Shown: positions 10,869-19,775 of the stretch, in pieces
How the letters are laid out: each line of letters opens with the position of its first letter
Position numbering within the stretch: the stretch's first letter is position 1
Source: Dulcicalothrix desertica PCC 7102
GTDB taxonomy: Bacteria; Cyanobacteriota; Cyanobacteriia; Cyanobacteriales; Nostocaceae
Direction: 5' to 3'
NCBI RefSeq assembly: GCF_003991905.1
Contig: NZ_RSCL01000001.1
Location: 124,001-188,000, forward strand
DNA: 64,000 bases
Notes under the pieces: generated by a model
Databases searched by the model: none
What the model was told of the DNA's origin: nothing
Seen by the model: the letters and a program-made list of their open reading frames with translations, nothing else
Made by a program: the position numbers and the translations under genes

Positions 10869-10907
10869 GTTAAGCTGTCTAAGTTTGTAAAAACGCATCA
10901 ATATATT

Positions 10908-12452
10908 ATGTCTGATACTTCGCTTCCTGCTTTAATTCAGCAAATGCAACAACCTGGTTTCTATCCACATCCGTGTCAGGAACCTATACAACTAATTCAA
11001 ACGCACTGTTCGTATGTTCTGTTAACTGGTGATTATGTATATAAGTTAAAAAAGCCTGTGGATTTTGGCTTTTTGAATTATTCTACTTTAGATTTACGGC
11101 GCCATTTTTGCCATGAGGAGTTGCGTCTTAACCAAAGAGGTGCTGCTGAATTATATTTGGAAGTTTTGCCTATTTATCAAAGCAACGAGCAATATCAATT
11201 CGGCGCCACAGGTGATGCTGTAGAATATGCCCTGAAGATGCGGCAGTTTCCTGATGATGGTTTATTTAGCACAATGTTCGAGTCAGGGAAAATAAACGAG
11301 TCGTATATTGAAGATTTGGGCAGGGTTGTTGCACGCTATCACGGTAAAACTGAGACATCGGACTATATTAGTAGTTTTGGAACTGTGCCAAAGGTTAGGG
11401 AAGCTTTCGACCAAAACTACGAACAGACTGTTAATTATATAGGTGGTCCCCAAACACAACAGCAGTTCGACGAAACCCAGCAATATACCAATAAGTTTTT
11501 TGCAGAACGCAATGAACTGTTTCAAAGTCGCATGAAGAATAACTTTATCCGTGAGTGTCATGGTGATTTGCACATGCGGAATATTTGTTTATGGCATAAC
11601 CAAATTTTACTCTTTGATTGTATTGAGTTTAACGAACCGTTTCGTTTTGTTGATGTCATGTATGATGTCGCGTTTACTGTAATGGATTTGGAGGCGCGCG
11701 GACGTAAGGATTTAGCTAATATATTCTTAAATACTTATGTTGAACAAACGGGTGACTGGGAAGGTTTACAAATATTGCCTTTATATTTGAGTCGGCAAGC
11801 ATATGTACGCGCTAAGGTCACTTCATTTTTACTCGATGATCCAGGTGTTCCTACTGCTGTAAAACAAGAGTCGGCAAAAACTGCGGCAGCATATTACACC
11901 CAAGCATGGGAATATACGCATTCTTCAACGGGACGATTGATTTTAATGTCGGGGGTGTCGGGGTCTGGAAAAAGTACGACCGCTCGTTATTTAGCTAAAC
12001 AAATAGGCGCCATTCATTTACGTAGTGATGCAGTACGGAAGCATTTAGGGGGTGTGGAATTGTATGAACGTGGTAGCAGCGAATTATACACTCCAGAAAT
12101 GACGGCGAAGACTTATGCTCGATTGGTAGATTTGGGTGTAATGCTAGCAAATCAAGGATTTGACGTGATTTTAGATGCCAAGTATGATAGAGTAAATTTA
12201 CGTAGTGATGCGATAAATAAAGCAACTGAAAAAGGGATTTCACTACAGATAATACAGTGTACGGCGCCAGTAGAAGTGTTAAACGAACGGTTGAGTAACC
12301 GCAGTGGTGATATAGCGGATGCAACAGTTGATTTACTGTCATCACAGCTACAATCATCAGAAGCATTTACAGCAAGTGAAAAAAGTTATATAAAAATCTT
12401 GGACACAACTCAACCACTAGCGTCACAATTAGATGATGTAATTCGCCAATAG
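10908..12452 (+). CDS. Fused aminoglycoside-phosphotransferase-like / AAA_33 kinase-like protein
   Basis: A 514-residue two-domain protein. Residues 1-330 form an APH-like kinase fold with the catalytic loop CHGDLHMRN (near 218), followed by LLFDCIEFNEPFRFVDVMYD, where the metal-binding DC replaces the usual DFD-type motif. Residues 340-514 are a P-loop kinase domain with MSGVSGSGKSTTARYLA and LRSDAVRKHL. This matches the bacterial COG2187/COG0645 fusion, whose substrate is unknown. The following gene starts 9 bp after its stop, and the next follows closely, so the three probably form an operon. Confidence 0.85.
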   Translation: MSDTSLPALIQQMQQPGFYPHPCQEPIQLIQTHCSYVLLTGDYVYKLKKPVDFGFLNYSTLDLRRHFCHEELRLNQRGAAELYLEVLPIYQSNEQYQFGATGDAVEYALKMRQFPDDGLFSTMFESGKINESYIEDLGRVVARYHGKTETSDYISSFGTVPKVREAFDQNYEQTVNYIGGPQTQQQFDETQQYTNKFFAERNELFQSRMKNNFIRECHGDLHMRNICLWHNQILLFDCIEFNEPFRFVDVMYDVAFTVMDLEARGRKDLANIFLNTYVEQTGDWEGLQILPLYLSRQAYVRAKVTSFLLDDPGVPTAVKQESAKTAAAYYTQAWEYTHSSTGRLILMSGVSGSGKSTTARYLAKQIGAIHLRSDAVRKHLGGVELYERGSSELYTPEMTAKTYARLVDLGVMLANQGFDVILDAKYDRVNLRSDAINKATEKGISLQIIQCTAPVEVLNERLSNRSGDIADATVDLLSSQLQSSEAFTASEKSYIKILDTTQPLASQLDDVIRQ

Positions 12453-12461
12453 TATTTTCTC

Positions 12462-12962
12462 ATGGCACCACAAAAAAATAATAATCCGGTACCTATTTCT
12501 CCGAACTTTTCTAACCAGCTTATATTTGGCTTGTTTTTGACGCTCGTGCTGTCAATGACAGGTTTGCCATATGCTTGGAGTATATTTTTAGGCATTTTGG
12601 GTGGTTTTGCAGTTGGTTGGATTAGCGAAACGAACAAAAGTGGACCTCAACAGTCTGATGTTGCGGCCTCAGAAGGTATCGACGCTGGGTTAAAATACTG
12701 GTTATTTTTCCTAGCTGGCTTTATGCTAGTAAGAATCTTTCCAGCACCCTTAAATATTTTGTTAAGTGGACTGGGTGGTTTTGGTGGTGGAACAATTATT
12801 GCTTGGTGGGGAAGTCGAGAAGCAACGCAAACTGAATTACCACCTGAGTTAACCGAAGACGAAAGTGCCGAACTACCTAAACAAACTTTTGGTCGTCATC
12901 GCAAAGAAACTCGTCGGTTCCGTCGTCCACGTGGCAGAATCAATTTTCGTTTTTGGGAATAA
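12462..12962 (+). CDS. Hypothetical membrane protein
   Basis: A 166-residue protein with two hydrophobic blocks: residues 18-53 (Gly-rich, GILGGFAVGW) and 78-113 (LLSGLGGFGGGTIIAWW). The cytoplasmic tail is acidic and then strongly basic (RRFRRPRGR). I do not recognise a family beyond a likely cyanobacterial conserved protein. It lies 9 bp after the APH/AAA gene and 53 bp before the ElyC/YdcF-like gene on the same strand, so co-transcription is likely. Function cannot be inferred. Confidence 0.75.
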   Translation: MAPQKNNNPVPISPNFSNQLIFGLFLTLVLSMTGLPYAWSIFLGILGGFAVGWISETNKSGPQQSDVAASEGIDAGLKYWLFFLAGFMLVRIFPAPLNILLSGLGGFGGGTIIAWWGSREATQTELPPELTEDESAELPKQTFGRHRKETRRFRRPRGRINFRFWE

Positions 12963-13015
12963 ATTAAAACCTGGGGAAATCTACTCAAAAACTTATTCCC
13001 GCTCCTTAATTCTCT

Positions 13016-13804
13016 ATGTTTCTTTATCTTTCTAAATTGATACCACTATTTTTCTACCCGCTTGGACTCAGTTGCGTGGTGTTAATAGTGGCTTTTTTGA
13101 CTGTTGGTCGGCGCCCACGTACTGCGGCGTTTTGTATCGCTTTTGCGCTAATACTGCTATTGGGTACTAGTAATGGTTGGGTGTCGCGCTATTTAGTGCG
13201 TTCACTCGAATGGCAAAATACTCCTAGTCAGTTACCAAATGCTGAAGCGATTGTAGTACTCGGTGGTGCTACTCGCTCGGCACTCTTACCGCGACCAACG
13301 GTAGATTTACAAGAGTCTGGAGACAGAGTTATTTATGCTGCACAACTTTATCGTCAAAAAAAGGCGCCTTTACTTATATTAAGCGGTGGTCGAATCGAGT
13401 GGTTCGGTAAAGGTACGCCTGAATCTGAAGATATGGCGACAATTTTAACTTCGATTGGTATACCCAAGGAAGCACTAATTCAAGAACCAGATTCGCTCAA
13501 TACCTATCAAAACGCAGTTAATGTTAGAAAAATTTTAGAACAACGTAATATTAAGCGTGTATTACTTGTTACATCTGCTATTCATATGCCGCGTTCGCTG
13601 TTAATCTTTCAAAAGCAAAATATAGATGTAATTGCGGCGCCGACCGATTTTTTAGTTAGTACTGGGGAGCTAGGAGAATTAACGAGTACACCAAAAGCTG
13701 CTATTTTAAATTTGCTTCCTGATACTAGTTATATTGACCAGTTTACTAGCGCGCTCAAAGAATATATTGGTATTGTTATATATCGCTTACGAGGGTGGTT
13801 GTAG
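13016..13804 (+). CDS. ElyC/SanA/YdcF family protein (DUF218)
   Basis: A 262-residue protein with two N-terminal membrane segments (about residues 8-30 and 36-55) and a DUF218 domain. Typical motifs are AIVVLGGATR (84-93), RVIYAAQLYRQKKAPLLILSGG and LNTYQNAVNVRKIL followed by LLVTSAIHMPRSLLIFQKQN. Members such as ElyC affect envelope biogenesis at the undecaprenyl-phosphate carrier stage, though the chemistry is unsettled. It is the last gene of a likely three-gene operon. The stop codon is directly followed by an AACGGATGTAACGG repeat. Confidence 0.88.
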   Translation: MFLYLSKLIPLFFYPLGLSCVVLIVAFLTVGRRPRTAAFCIAFALILLLGTSNGWVSRYLVRSLEWQNTPSQLPNAEAIVVLGGATRSALLPRPTVDLQESGDRVIYAAQLYRQKKAPLLILSGGRIEWFGKGTPESEDMATILTSIGIPKEALIQEPDSLNTYQNAVNVRKILEQRNIKRVLLVTSAIHMPRSLLIFQKQNIDVIAAPTDFLVSTGELGELTSTPKAAILNLLPDTSYIDQFTSALKEYIGIVIYRLRGWL

Positions 13805-13806
13805 CT

Positions 13807-13912
13807 GGCAACGGATGTAACGGATGTAACGGATGAGTTATTTTTATAAACAAAGATTTATGATTTCTTTTATCAAAGAAGTTATCTGTTACATCCGTTT
13901 ATCATCCGTTGC
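13807..13912. repeat. AACGGATGTAACGG inverted/tandem repeat
   Basis: A left block of three CGGATG/CGGATGTAA units (13807-13836) faces an inverted block ending CATCCGTTGC at 13912. The same family occurs at 19092-19122 (single, direct) and at 43586-43655, with perfect GGCAACGG/CCGTTGCC ends. In each case it sits right at the 3' end of a gene. Confidence 0.85.
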
Positions 13913-14116
13913 TTGCTTTGTTAATTCTGATATTCTGGTGTGTATTGATTCAGCTTCGCTATATTTTCCTTGAGATTTGTAGAGTGAAGCTAGATTTTCT
14001 AAAATTATTATCAGTTCGGTGTCGGCGCCGAGTTTTTCTTGTATATTAATTGCTTTAGTTGGATGTACGTCATACCCAAATATAAAATATTTAAAGTTTT
14101 CTTGTGGGGTGGGCAT
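13889..14116 (-). pseudogene. TPR gene fragment bounded by repeats
   Basis: The 75-codon frame contains one clear TPR-like motif, ILENLASLYKSQGKYSEAES, of the kinesin-light-chain type. Its start codon (MPTPQEN) lies inside a TGGGGTGGGCATCC repeat at 14101, and its last residues (KQATDDKRM) lie inside the AACGGATG repeat. The natural N-terminal and C-terminal repeats are missing. I read it as a relic of a larger TPR gene left between two interspersed repeats, not as a functional gene. Confidence 0.45.
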
Positions 14117-14126
14117 CCTTGCCCGC
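14101..14126. repeat. CTTGTGGGGTGGGCATCCTTGCCCGCC repeat
   Basis: This copy is the same, over more than 25 nt, as the left arm of the element at 51961. A reversed version lies at 58230-58259 and a diverged one at 37320-37346. The core GGGCATCCTTGCCC is palindromic. Confidence 0.85.
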
Positions 14127-14198
14127 CCTTGTTTGGAACAGGTGCCAACATTTCTTAGCTTTTAAGTCCTAATCGCTACAATAAGAGGTAGGGCAAAT

Positions 14199-14233
14199 TA
14201 ACTCCTAACTCCTAACTCCTAACTCCTAACTCT
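14199..14233. repeat. Tandem 8-mer CTAACTCC repeat
   Basis: About four tandem copies of the unit CTAACTCC, directly upstream of the small gene at 14250. The same unit recurs near 39627-39646 and, reversed, at 53766-53795. It is a common short tandem repeat in filamentous cyanobacteria. Confidence 0.85.
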
Positions 14234-14249
14234 TAGTAATAACTTTTTT

Positions 14250-14471
14250 ATGTCAAAAGATTTTCCATATATTATACCTTCGGCGCCTGCGGAAGTTGAA
14301 GAAGTGTTTGAGGCGGCACAGGTAACGAGGGAATATTATGATGAGATAAAGGTTCGGAGTACACACAAACAGCACTGTGAATGGTACCGCGCGACTGCCG
14401 CGCGTCACCGTAATGAACTTGAAAAAATGCGCGGCGAATTGAATATTTTTGCATGGTTTCGCCGGCGGTGA
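14250..14471 (+). CDS. Conserved small hypothetical protein (73 aa)
   Basis: A charged, probably all-helical protein: IIPSAPAEVEEVFEAAQVTR (residues 8-27), then HKQHCEWYRATAARHRNELE and a C-terminal FAWFRRR. I recall similar short cyanobacterial proteins of unknown function with the same EVEEVFEAAQ and HRxELEKMRGELNIF phrases. It ends 9 bp before the convergent ftrV gene. No metal site, membrane segment or signal peptide is evident. Confidence 0.65.
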   Translation: MSKDFPYIIPSAPAEVEEVFEAAQVTREYYDEIKVRSTHKQHCEWYRATAARHRNELEKMRGELNIFAWFRRR

Positions 14472-14480
14472 TTGTTACAT

Positions 14481-14762
14481 TTATTGAATGGCTTCTAGTT
14501 CGTTTTCACGTAGATGTGCCTTGAATTTTTTAGTGAATTGAACCAATATCGGCAAGTTGGCACTAACAGGCCTACCATGCCACTCGGTTACAATACGTTC
14601 TACTTGTCCTTCTGTGCCTTTGAGGTCAAAGGCTTTACCGCGATGTTCAGGATGATGGTAAATTATAACCGACTCTTTAACACGAACGCGATCGCCTGTT
14701 TTCATATCAGCACTTACACCTAACTTTACTGTTTGCACTTCTACTAGTGTCTCCACACTCAT
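14481..14762 (-). CDS. ftrV: Ferredoxin-thioredoxin reductase variable (alpha) chain
   Basis: A 93-residue protein with the FtrV SH3-like barrel: GDRVRVKESVIIYHHPEHRG, then AFDLKGTEGQVE and GRPVSANLPILVQF, ending KKFKAHLRENELE. This non-catalytic subunit pairs with the Fe-S catalytic chain (FtrC, not in this window). Together they pass electrons from ferredoxin to thioredoxin, giving light control of enzymes. The ATG at 14762 gives about 20 residues before the core. Since FtrV is often about 75 residues, the internal Met at residue 20 is an alternative start. Confidence 0.92.
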   Translation of the reverse strand: MSVETLVEVQTVKLGVSADMKTGDRVRVKESVIIYHHPEHRGKAFDLKGTEGQVERIVTEWHGRPVSANLPILVQFTKKFKAHLRENELEAIQ

Positions 14763-14892
14763 CCCTCATCGAATATGACGCACGACAAAAAAGATCGCCT
14801 CTTGCTTGCTGTGATTTGAGTTAAAGTCCTTTTGTAATCATGACTAGTCATAAATAATATTGGTATTTATTCGGACTTTGAGATGTTTTTAG

Positions 14893-14920
14893 ACGAACAA
14901 AAGCCTGCTCGTGCAGGCTT
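14893..14920 (-). terminator. Likely intrinsic terminator downstream of the PP2C gene
   Basis: AAGCCTGC (14901-14908) and GCAGGCTT (14913-14920) form an 8-bp hairpin. Read on the minus strand it is followed by TTTGTTCG. It lies about 130 bp after the minus-strand phosphatase gene and before ftrV. The T-run is short, so termination strength is uncertain. Confidence 0.5.
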
Positions 14921-15051
14921 GAGTTATCCAAAATATAACTCTATGGAGATAAACGAGTTTAGACGATAAAACCATCTAAATATAGCAAGAGGTCTAATCA
15001 TCTCCTAATTCTCACATAATATTGGCGCACTTGATAGTGGGGAGCAAAGCC

Positions 15052-17019
15052 TTATTTTCGATTTGGGCATACACGTTGTACTGTTATTGGTAGCTGACGA
15101 CACAATGAGTTAAATGTTTTTGGGCTGTAACGCCACCACACAAACAATCCGACTGAGCTACCCACTAACAATAGCAGTGTTAAACTTACTAACCACACTA
15201 ACGGAAAACGGCGCCTAGAAGAACGTTTATTTTTCAGAGGTGGTGTTTCAACTCCATTTACCACAGGCGCTTCAAGTGGTAATTCTAAATCTAACGGTGG
15301 TTGTGAGTCACTATCTAACTCCTGAGTATTATCTGACTCGGCTTGAATTGTAATAACATCAACTAATTCCTGGGTTTCTTTATCTGCTTCTTCGTGAACA
15401 TTGTCAAATATATGAAGTGGCGTCTGCGAAGTTGCCGATACATAATCTGGTGAGACGTGACAGTAATTAAGTACTAACGAAATATTATCGTGACCATTGA
15501 TTTGATTCGCTTTATTTATCCAAGCGTCAACTGCTTCGGATACCGTCATATAACCATTCAACACCGCAGGTGCGAATGATTGCCACGTGCGTTCAACTAA
15601 ATTATTGTCGCTGAACCCATCCGAACACAGTACAAGTAAACCATCTTCTTCAATAATGAACCGTTGAATCGAAAAGTGTAAGTTTTGAGCTTCTTTTGTT
15701 CCTAAAGCTTGTGTTAAGGCGCCTGCATCCGCACGACTTAAAGCTTTACGATATAAACTGCGACCATTACGTACTTCACGTGCGGCAATATCATCATCTA
15801 AAGTTAGTTGCTGATAACCATCGCGGGTTATCCAATACGCACGACTATCACCAATACTCGCTATATATAGTTCGTGGGAATTTTCTGCATCCCATCCCAT
15901 TGGTGTTTGAATAGTTTGTGCTACTTGTAATGCCATTACCAGCGTCGTCCCCATCCGTTGTTTACCTGAGCGATGTTGCTGGTCGTTCGCGTTACATATC
16001 AAGTTATTAACAACACGTAAACTCGCTTCGAGTTGAGACATTAATAAGTCAGGAGGAACAGGTTCGTTGCTTAGTGCTACCTCAGCTTTTAATGCGCGAA
16101 CTTGTAATTTTACAGATTGTACTGCGAGTTGACTTGCTACTTCTCCTCCCTCGTGTCCACCAATACCATCACAAACTATTGATACTCGTACTGACTGAGA
16201 ATCTTCGATATCACCACTACTAGGAAAGCAAGCATCTTCGTTTTGTTTTAATTGGGCGCCGGGATGAGTGGCACCTGCCGTTTTTATACTAAGTGGTTGT
16301 TCTGAAGCGGCTGAAAGCAATAAATGATTGAGTTGAATTTGTATATTTTTTATATCTACTGATTCATATTGGGTAATTTGTTTAACTATTGATTCTAACT
16401 GGTCGCGAATAGATGGATGTGCTGTTAATACTAGATGTTGCCAGTGTGTACCTAGTTGTTGTATTGATGCAGGTGCTGTTATTAATTCTAGTAAACGCAG
16501 GCGCCAACCAGTTACTCGTAAATTATTTGATACTAATAAACTACCACTTAAATTATTAACAGATAAAGGTTCCCACAGTTGCAGAATTTGCCATAGCCAA
16601 TATACTTGACGAACCGCAGTTGCTTGTTCCCATGCATCATCTATTGCGCTCGTAAGTTTGCCGTTGTTATCTATTGGTACATTTTCTAGTAAAACAATTT
16701 TGCTTGTCCCAATCAAATCATATACTTGAGGTATGTGTAAATGATGACTATATAATTTAGAATATACAGTACTCTCTACAGATATTTCCGTATCAACTAC
16801 ACCTGGTTTAGTATCAAGCCAAATCGAAGGCGCCACCACTTCGTATCTATCAGCGACTATCTCATTAACAGGCACTTTCCTCGCTTCTTCACCTGCTGCC
16901 CAAACATATTTATAAACTAATGGTGTTTGACAAGCTGCACACTCACGATTGCCAACTGGATTTCTGGGTGCTGTACAAGCCGGATTTATGCAATCAATTA
17001 TACTAGAAGTCGAAATCAT
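15052..17019 (-). CDS. Zinc-ribbon, membrane-anchored PP2C Ser/Thr phosphatase
   Basis: 655 residues. A zinc ribbon (CINPAC...CAACQTPL, residues 10-33) is followed by a region (about 55-215) that looks like a degenerate protein-kinase-type lobe without catalytic motifs. A complete PP2C domain (about 245-510) follows. It has NEDACFP, CDGIGGHEGGEVA, GTTLVMAL, IGDSRAYW, SDGFSDN and HDNISLV, which give the two-metal acidic site. After an acidic linker, a single transmembrane helix (FPLVWLVSLTLLLLVGSSVG) anchors it, with a short tail. The same zinc-ribbon pattern opens the WD40 kinase at 59210, suggesting a matched kinase/phosphatase family. Target unknown. Confidence 0.9.
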   Translation of the reverse strand: MISTSSIIDCINPACTAPRNPVGNRECAACQTPLVYKYVWAAGEEARKVPVNEIVADRYEVVAPSIWLDTKPGVVDTEISVESTVYSKLYSHHLHIPQVYDLIGTSKIVLLENVPIDNNGKLTSAIDDAWEQATAVRQVYWLWQILQLWEPLSVNNLSGSLLVSNNLRVTGWRLRLLELITAPASIQQLGTHWQHLVLTAHPSIRDQLESIVKQITQYESVDIKNIQIQLNHLLLSAASEQPLSIKTAGATHPGAQLKQNEDACFPSSGDIEDSQSVRVSIVCDGIGGHEGGEVASQLAVQSVKLQVRALKAEVALSNEPVPPDLLMSQLEASLRVVNNLICNANDQQHRSGKQRMGTTLVMALQVAQTIQTPMGWDAENSHELYIASIGDSRAYWITRDGYQQLTLDDDIAAREVRNGRSLYRKALSRADAGALTQALGTKEAQNLHFSIQRFIIEEDGLLVLCSDGFSDNNLVERTWQSFAPAVLNGYMTVSEAVDAWINKANQINGHDNISLVLNYCHVSPDYVSATSQTPLHIFDNVHEEADKETQELVDVITIQAESDNTQELDSDSQPPLDLELPLEAPVVNGVETPPLKNKRSSRRRFPLVWLVSLTLLLLVGSSVGLFVWWRYSPKTFNSLCRQLPITVQRVCPNRK

Positions 17020-17552
17020 AAGTATATTGTTTATTTGTGATTGTTTTGACTTCTACATACTTAAAAGTCAAAGTAATTTTGTTTCTGTAAAAAATAACAG
17101 ACAAATTCATGAGTGTATATAAGCACAAAAAGGCATTTTAGGGAATGGCGCCTCAAAACTAAATCCCGGTTTCTTAGAGAAACTGGGATTTTAAGAATTG
17201 TTCGATTTGAATTTTTCATTGCTATAAAGTCAAAACACTAAAAGTCAGGGGAACCCTTCAGCACGTATGAAGAGAAGGGTAAATGTAAAGGGTAGAAAAT
17301 GAATGCTGATTCTAGACTTACATTTTACGCTTTTTACTACAGCTTCTGGTTCCCCACAAATACAAACTAGTGCAGCAGGGGGTTAATTATTGACTAGTAG
17401 ATATTTGCTTACAAATACTGATGTATTACTAAAGCTTCACCAGAGTAATTAAAAAAAAGCCACCATACATCTAGTACTTTATATTCTTCAAAGTAATCAC
17501 GCTTAGGATACTTTCAACTCAACACTCAGCACTCAACACTCAACACTCAGCA
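17020..17552. other. 533-bp intergenic region without a gene
   Basis: It contains a degenerate copy of the AGAAACCGGGTTTCT-type palindrome (about 17163-17195). It also has a loosely complementary pair, AGGGGAACC near 17248 and GGTTCCCC near 17348, that could bracket a stem. At the right end are tandem CAACACT/CAGCACT units (about 17516-17554). No open frame of any quality and no tRNA-like sequence was seen. Confidence 0.6.
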
Positions 17553-17984
17553 CTATTGACTTAATTGTGCAGCTTGTGCTAATTGACACTGACTACATAA
17601 ACCAAAAAATTCCAGAGTATGATAGAAAATCTTAAATTTGTGGTCAGTTTGGAGTTCAATTTCAAGCTCGTGTGCAGGACATTGGTTAATGGGTATTGAA
17701 GTACCGCAAGCTAGACAGGTGAGGTGATGCTTATCTTGTTGTGCCAAGCTATACAACGCTTCACCATTTGGAAGCGTCCGCATTTGTACCAATCCTTCGA
17801 GCTTCAACGCTTCGAGTGAACGATAAACAGTCGCTAGACCCATGCTTTGGTTACGACTACGCAATTCTACGTACATATCCTGGGCAGAAATACCAAGCTT
17901 AATTGTTTTGAGCAGGTTTAAAATCCGCTCTTGACTACGGGTACGCGAAGCTTTCATGACAGTTTTTTGGTGTGCCGATATCAT
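17553..17984 (-). CDS. zur: Fur-family repressor, most like Zur (FurB)
   Basis: A 143-residue Fur-family metalloregulator. The N-terminal winged helix includes RTRSQERILNLL and the recognition region SMGLATVYRSLEALKLEGLV. The C-terminal half has HHLTCLACG and FGLCSQCQ, two CxxC pairs that form the structural zinc site, and a regulatory-metal region with HELEIELQTDHKF. The sequence resembles what I remember of Anabaena FurB/Zur more than FurA or PerR, so zinc-responsive repression is the best guess. It is divergent from purS. No clear Zur box was recognised in the shared 115-bp region. An internal start at 17957 is possible. Confidence 0.8.
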   Translation of the reverse strand: MISAHQKTVMKASRTRSQERILNLLKTIKLGISAQDMYVELRSRNQSMGLATVYRSLEALKLEGLVQMRTLPNGEALYSLAQQDKHHLTCLACGTSIPINQCPAHELEIELQTDHKFKIFYHTLEFFGLCSQCQLAQAAQLSQ

Positions 17985-18099
17985 TTATACTTTAATAGTG
18001 ACGCTAGATGTAGCTTAACTTATACTTATAATCAACACAAACAATGAACCCTTGAAAGATGTAGTATAAGTTTTGTAACTTAAATTCAAGAAAAAGCAA

Positions 18100-18375
18100 G
18101 TGCTGAGAAAATACAAAGCCAAAATTTTTGTCACGCTGCGTCCTTCAGTTTTAGACCCAGCAGGAACAGCAGTAGTATCAGGACTTACGCAGCTAGGATA
18201 CAGCAACGTTGAGTCGTGTCGAATTGGTAAATTCATTGAACTCACCCTTACTGCACCCGATGATAATGCTGCACGTCAAGATTTAGACAAGATGTGTGAC
18301 TCTATGCTAGCAAATCCTGTAATCGAAAATTACCGCTTTGAGTTAATCGAAGTTGAATCTCAAGTTGGAGTTTAA
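18100..18375 (+). CDS. purS: Phosphoribosylformylglycinamidine synthase subunit PurS
   Basis: A 91-residue PurS: YKAKIFVTLRPSVLDPAGTA, IGKFIELTL and MLANPVIENYRFE are family signatures. PurS bridges PurQ and PurL in the multi-subunit FGAM synthase of purine biosynthesis. The start is GTG at 18100, with no ATG available before the conserved YKAKIFV. purQ begins 42 bp after its stop, as in other cyanobacteria. purL is not in this window. Confidence 0.95.
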   Translation: MLRKYKAKIFVTLRPSVLDPAGTAVVSGLTQLGYSNVESCRIGKFIELTLTAPDDNAARQDLDKMCDSMLANPVIENYRFELIEVESQVGV

Positions 18376-18417
18376 CGGGGTAAAGAGGAAAGGGTAAACC
18401 GTAAACGAGGTTAATGT

Positions 18418-19092
18418 ATGAAATTTGGGGTTATAGTTTTTCCTGGTTCTAACTGCGATAGAGATGTTGCTTATGTAACACGTGATATCCTTCAACAACC
18501 TACACGAATGGTTTGGCACCAAGACACTGATATTTCTGATTTAGATGTAATAATTATTCCTGGTGGGTTTAGTTACGGTGATTATTTACGATGTGGCGCC
18601 ATTGCGAAGTTCTCACCTGTAATGCAGCAGGTAATTGCACACAGCATATCTGGTAAACTAGTGCTTGGTATTTGTAATGGCTTTCAAGTACTAACCGAAG
18701 CCGGACTTTTACCAGGAGCATTAACGCGGAATCGCGATTTACATTTCATTTGCGATAGAGTTCCGCTCAAAGTCGAAAAAAACAGTCTTGTTTGGACACA
18801 ACAGTACAGTAAAGGTGAAATCATTACTTTACCCATTGCCCACGGTGAAGGAAGATTTTATGCTTCAGAAGACACACTCAAAGCTATCGAAGACAACGAC
18901 CAAGTAGTATTTCGCTACGAAAACGATAATCCCAACGGTTCATTAAATAATATTGCTGGTATTTGCAATTCTACTGGCAATGTTGTAGGCATGATGCCAC
19001 ACCCCGAACGCGCGTCTGATACAATGCTCGGTAACACCGACGGATTAAAAATGTTCGCAGGATTACTCGAAAAAGTCGCTGCAATGGTCTAG
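18418..19092 (+). CDS. purQ: Phosphoribosylformylglycinamidine synthase subunit PurQ
   Basis: A 224-residue class I glutamine amidotransferase that supplies ammonia to PurL. Landmarks are [31 protein letters not shown], the nucleophile elbow [10 protein letters not shown] with the catalytic Cys, and MMPHPERA with the catalytic His and Glu. Length and ends are normal. It follows purS in a two-gene unit and is followed immediately by an AACGGATG repeat. Confidence 0.96.
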   Translation: MKFGVIVFPGSNCDRDVAYVTRDILQQPTRMVWHQDTDISDLDVIIIPGGFSYGDYLRCGAIAKFSPVMQQVIAHSISGKLVLGICNGFQVLTEAGLLPGALTRNRDLHFICDRVPLKVEKNSLVWTQQYSKGEIITLPIAHGEGRFYASEDTLKAIEDNDQVVFRYENDNPNGSLNNIAGICNSTGNVVGMMPHPERASDTMLGNTDGLKMFAGLLEKVAAMV

Positions 19093-19151
19093 GCAACGGA
19101 TTATTAACGGATGTAACGGATGGTTGATTTTTTGGCGCCGTTATATGTATG

Positions 19152-19184
19152 GTAGGTTGGCTTCGCTTACGCCAACCCAACTAC
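19152..19184. repeat. GTAGGTTGGC inverted repeat
   Basis: An inverted repeat reading GTAGGTTGGC then GCCAACCCAACTAC, with a short loop, lies between convergent purQ and the Uma2 gene. It resembles an interspersed cyanobacterial hairpin and may end transcripts from both sides. Confidence 0.7.
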
Positions 19185-19187
19185 AAA

Positions 19188-19775
19188 CTACATAACTTTT
19201 GCCATATCTAATATAAAGCCTGGTAGTATATCTTCTCCCGATAAAGTGGCAGGATTTTGAAGAATTTCAACATCTTGGTTCGGACGATAAATTTCTACCC
19301 GCTTATTCTTACGGTCAATTAACCAGCCTAACCTAACACCATTCTGAATATATTCTTCCATTTTTTTCTGCAATTCTTTGAGCGAATCACTTGGAGAGCG
19401 TAATTCTACAACAAAGTCAGGACAAATCGGAGCAAAAATATCTTGTTCTTTTTCACTTAGAGCATCCCATCTTTCACGTTTTATCCAAGAAGCATCTGGA
19501 CTTCGCTCCGCACCATTGGGAAGTTTGAAACCAGCAGAAGGGCCAAATACCTCACCCAAATTACTTTTTTCATTCCATATATCAAGCTTTGTAGTGATTT
19601 TGACGTTACGTCTGTCTGTATCACTCCCCGATGGTGACATAATTAACACTTCCCCTGATGCAGTTCGTTCAAATTGGTAATCACGATTTCTTTGACATAG
19701 CTCGAAAAACTGCTCATCAGTTAAGTCTATTTTCAGCTTAAAGGTATTTGTAGTAGTGACTGATGGCGCCTGCAT
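19188..19775 (-). CDS. Uma2 family putative endonuclease (DUF820)
   Basis: A 195-residue Uma2/DUF820 protein with a PD-(D/E)XK nuclease-like core. SPDASW provides Asp94 and PDFVVELRSPSD provides Glu124. The helix DSLKELQKKMEEYIQNGVRL and the strand LGWLIDRKNKRVEIYRP are typical of the family. Uma2 proteins are very numerous in cyanobacteria and their role is unproven. Its acidic site looks complete, unlike the second copy at 50581. It is divergent from the large unknown gene at 20213, so it is unlikely to be in that operon. Confidence 0.88.
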   Translation of the reverse strand: MQAPSVTTTNTFKLKIDLTDEQFFELCQRNRDYQFERTASGEVLIMSPSGSDTDRRNVKITTKLDIWNEKSNLGEVFGPSAGFKLPNGAERSPDASWIKRERWDALSEKEQDIFAPICPDFVVELRSPSDSLKELQKKMEEYIQNGVRLGWLIDRKNKRVEIYRPNQDVEILQNPATLSGEDILPGFILDMAKVM

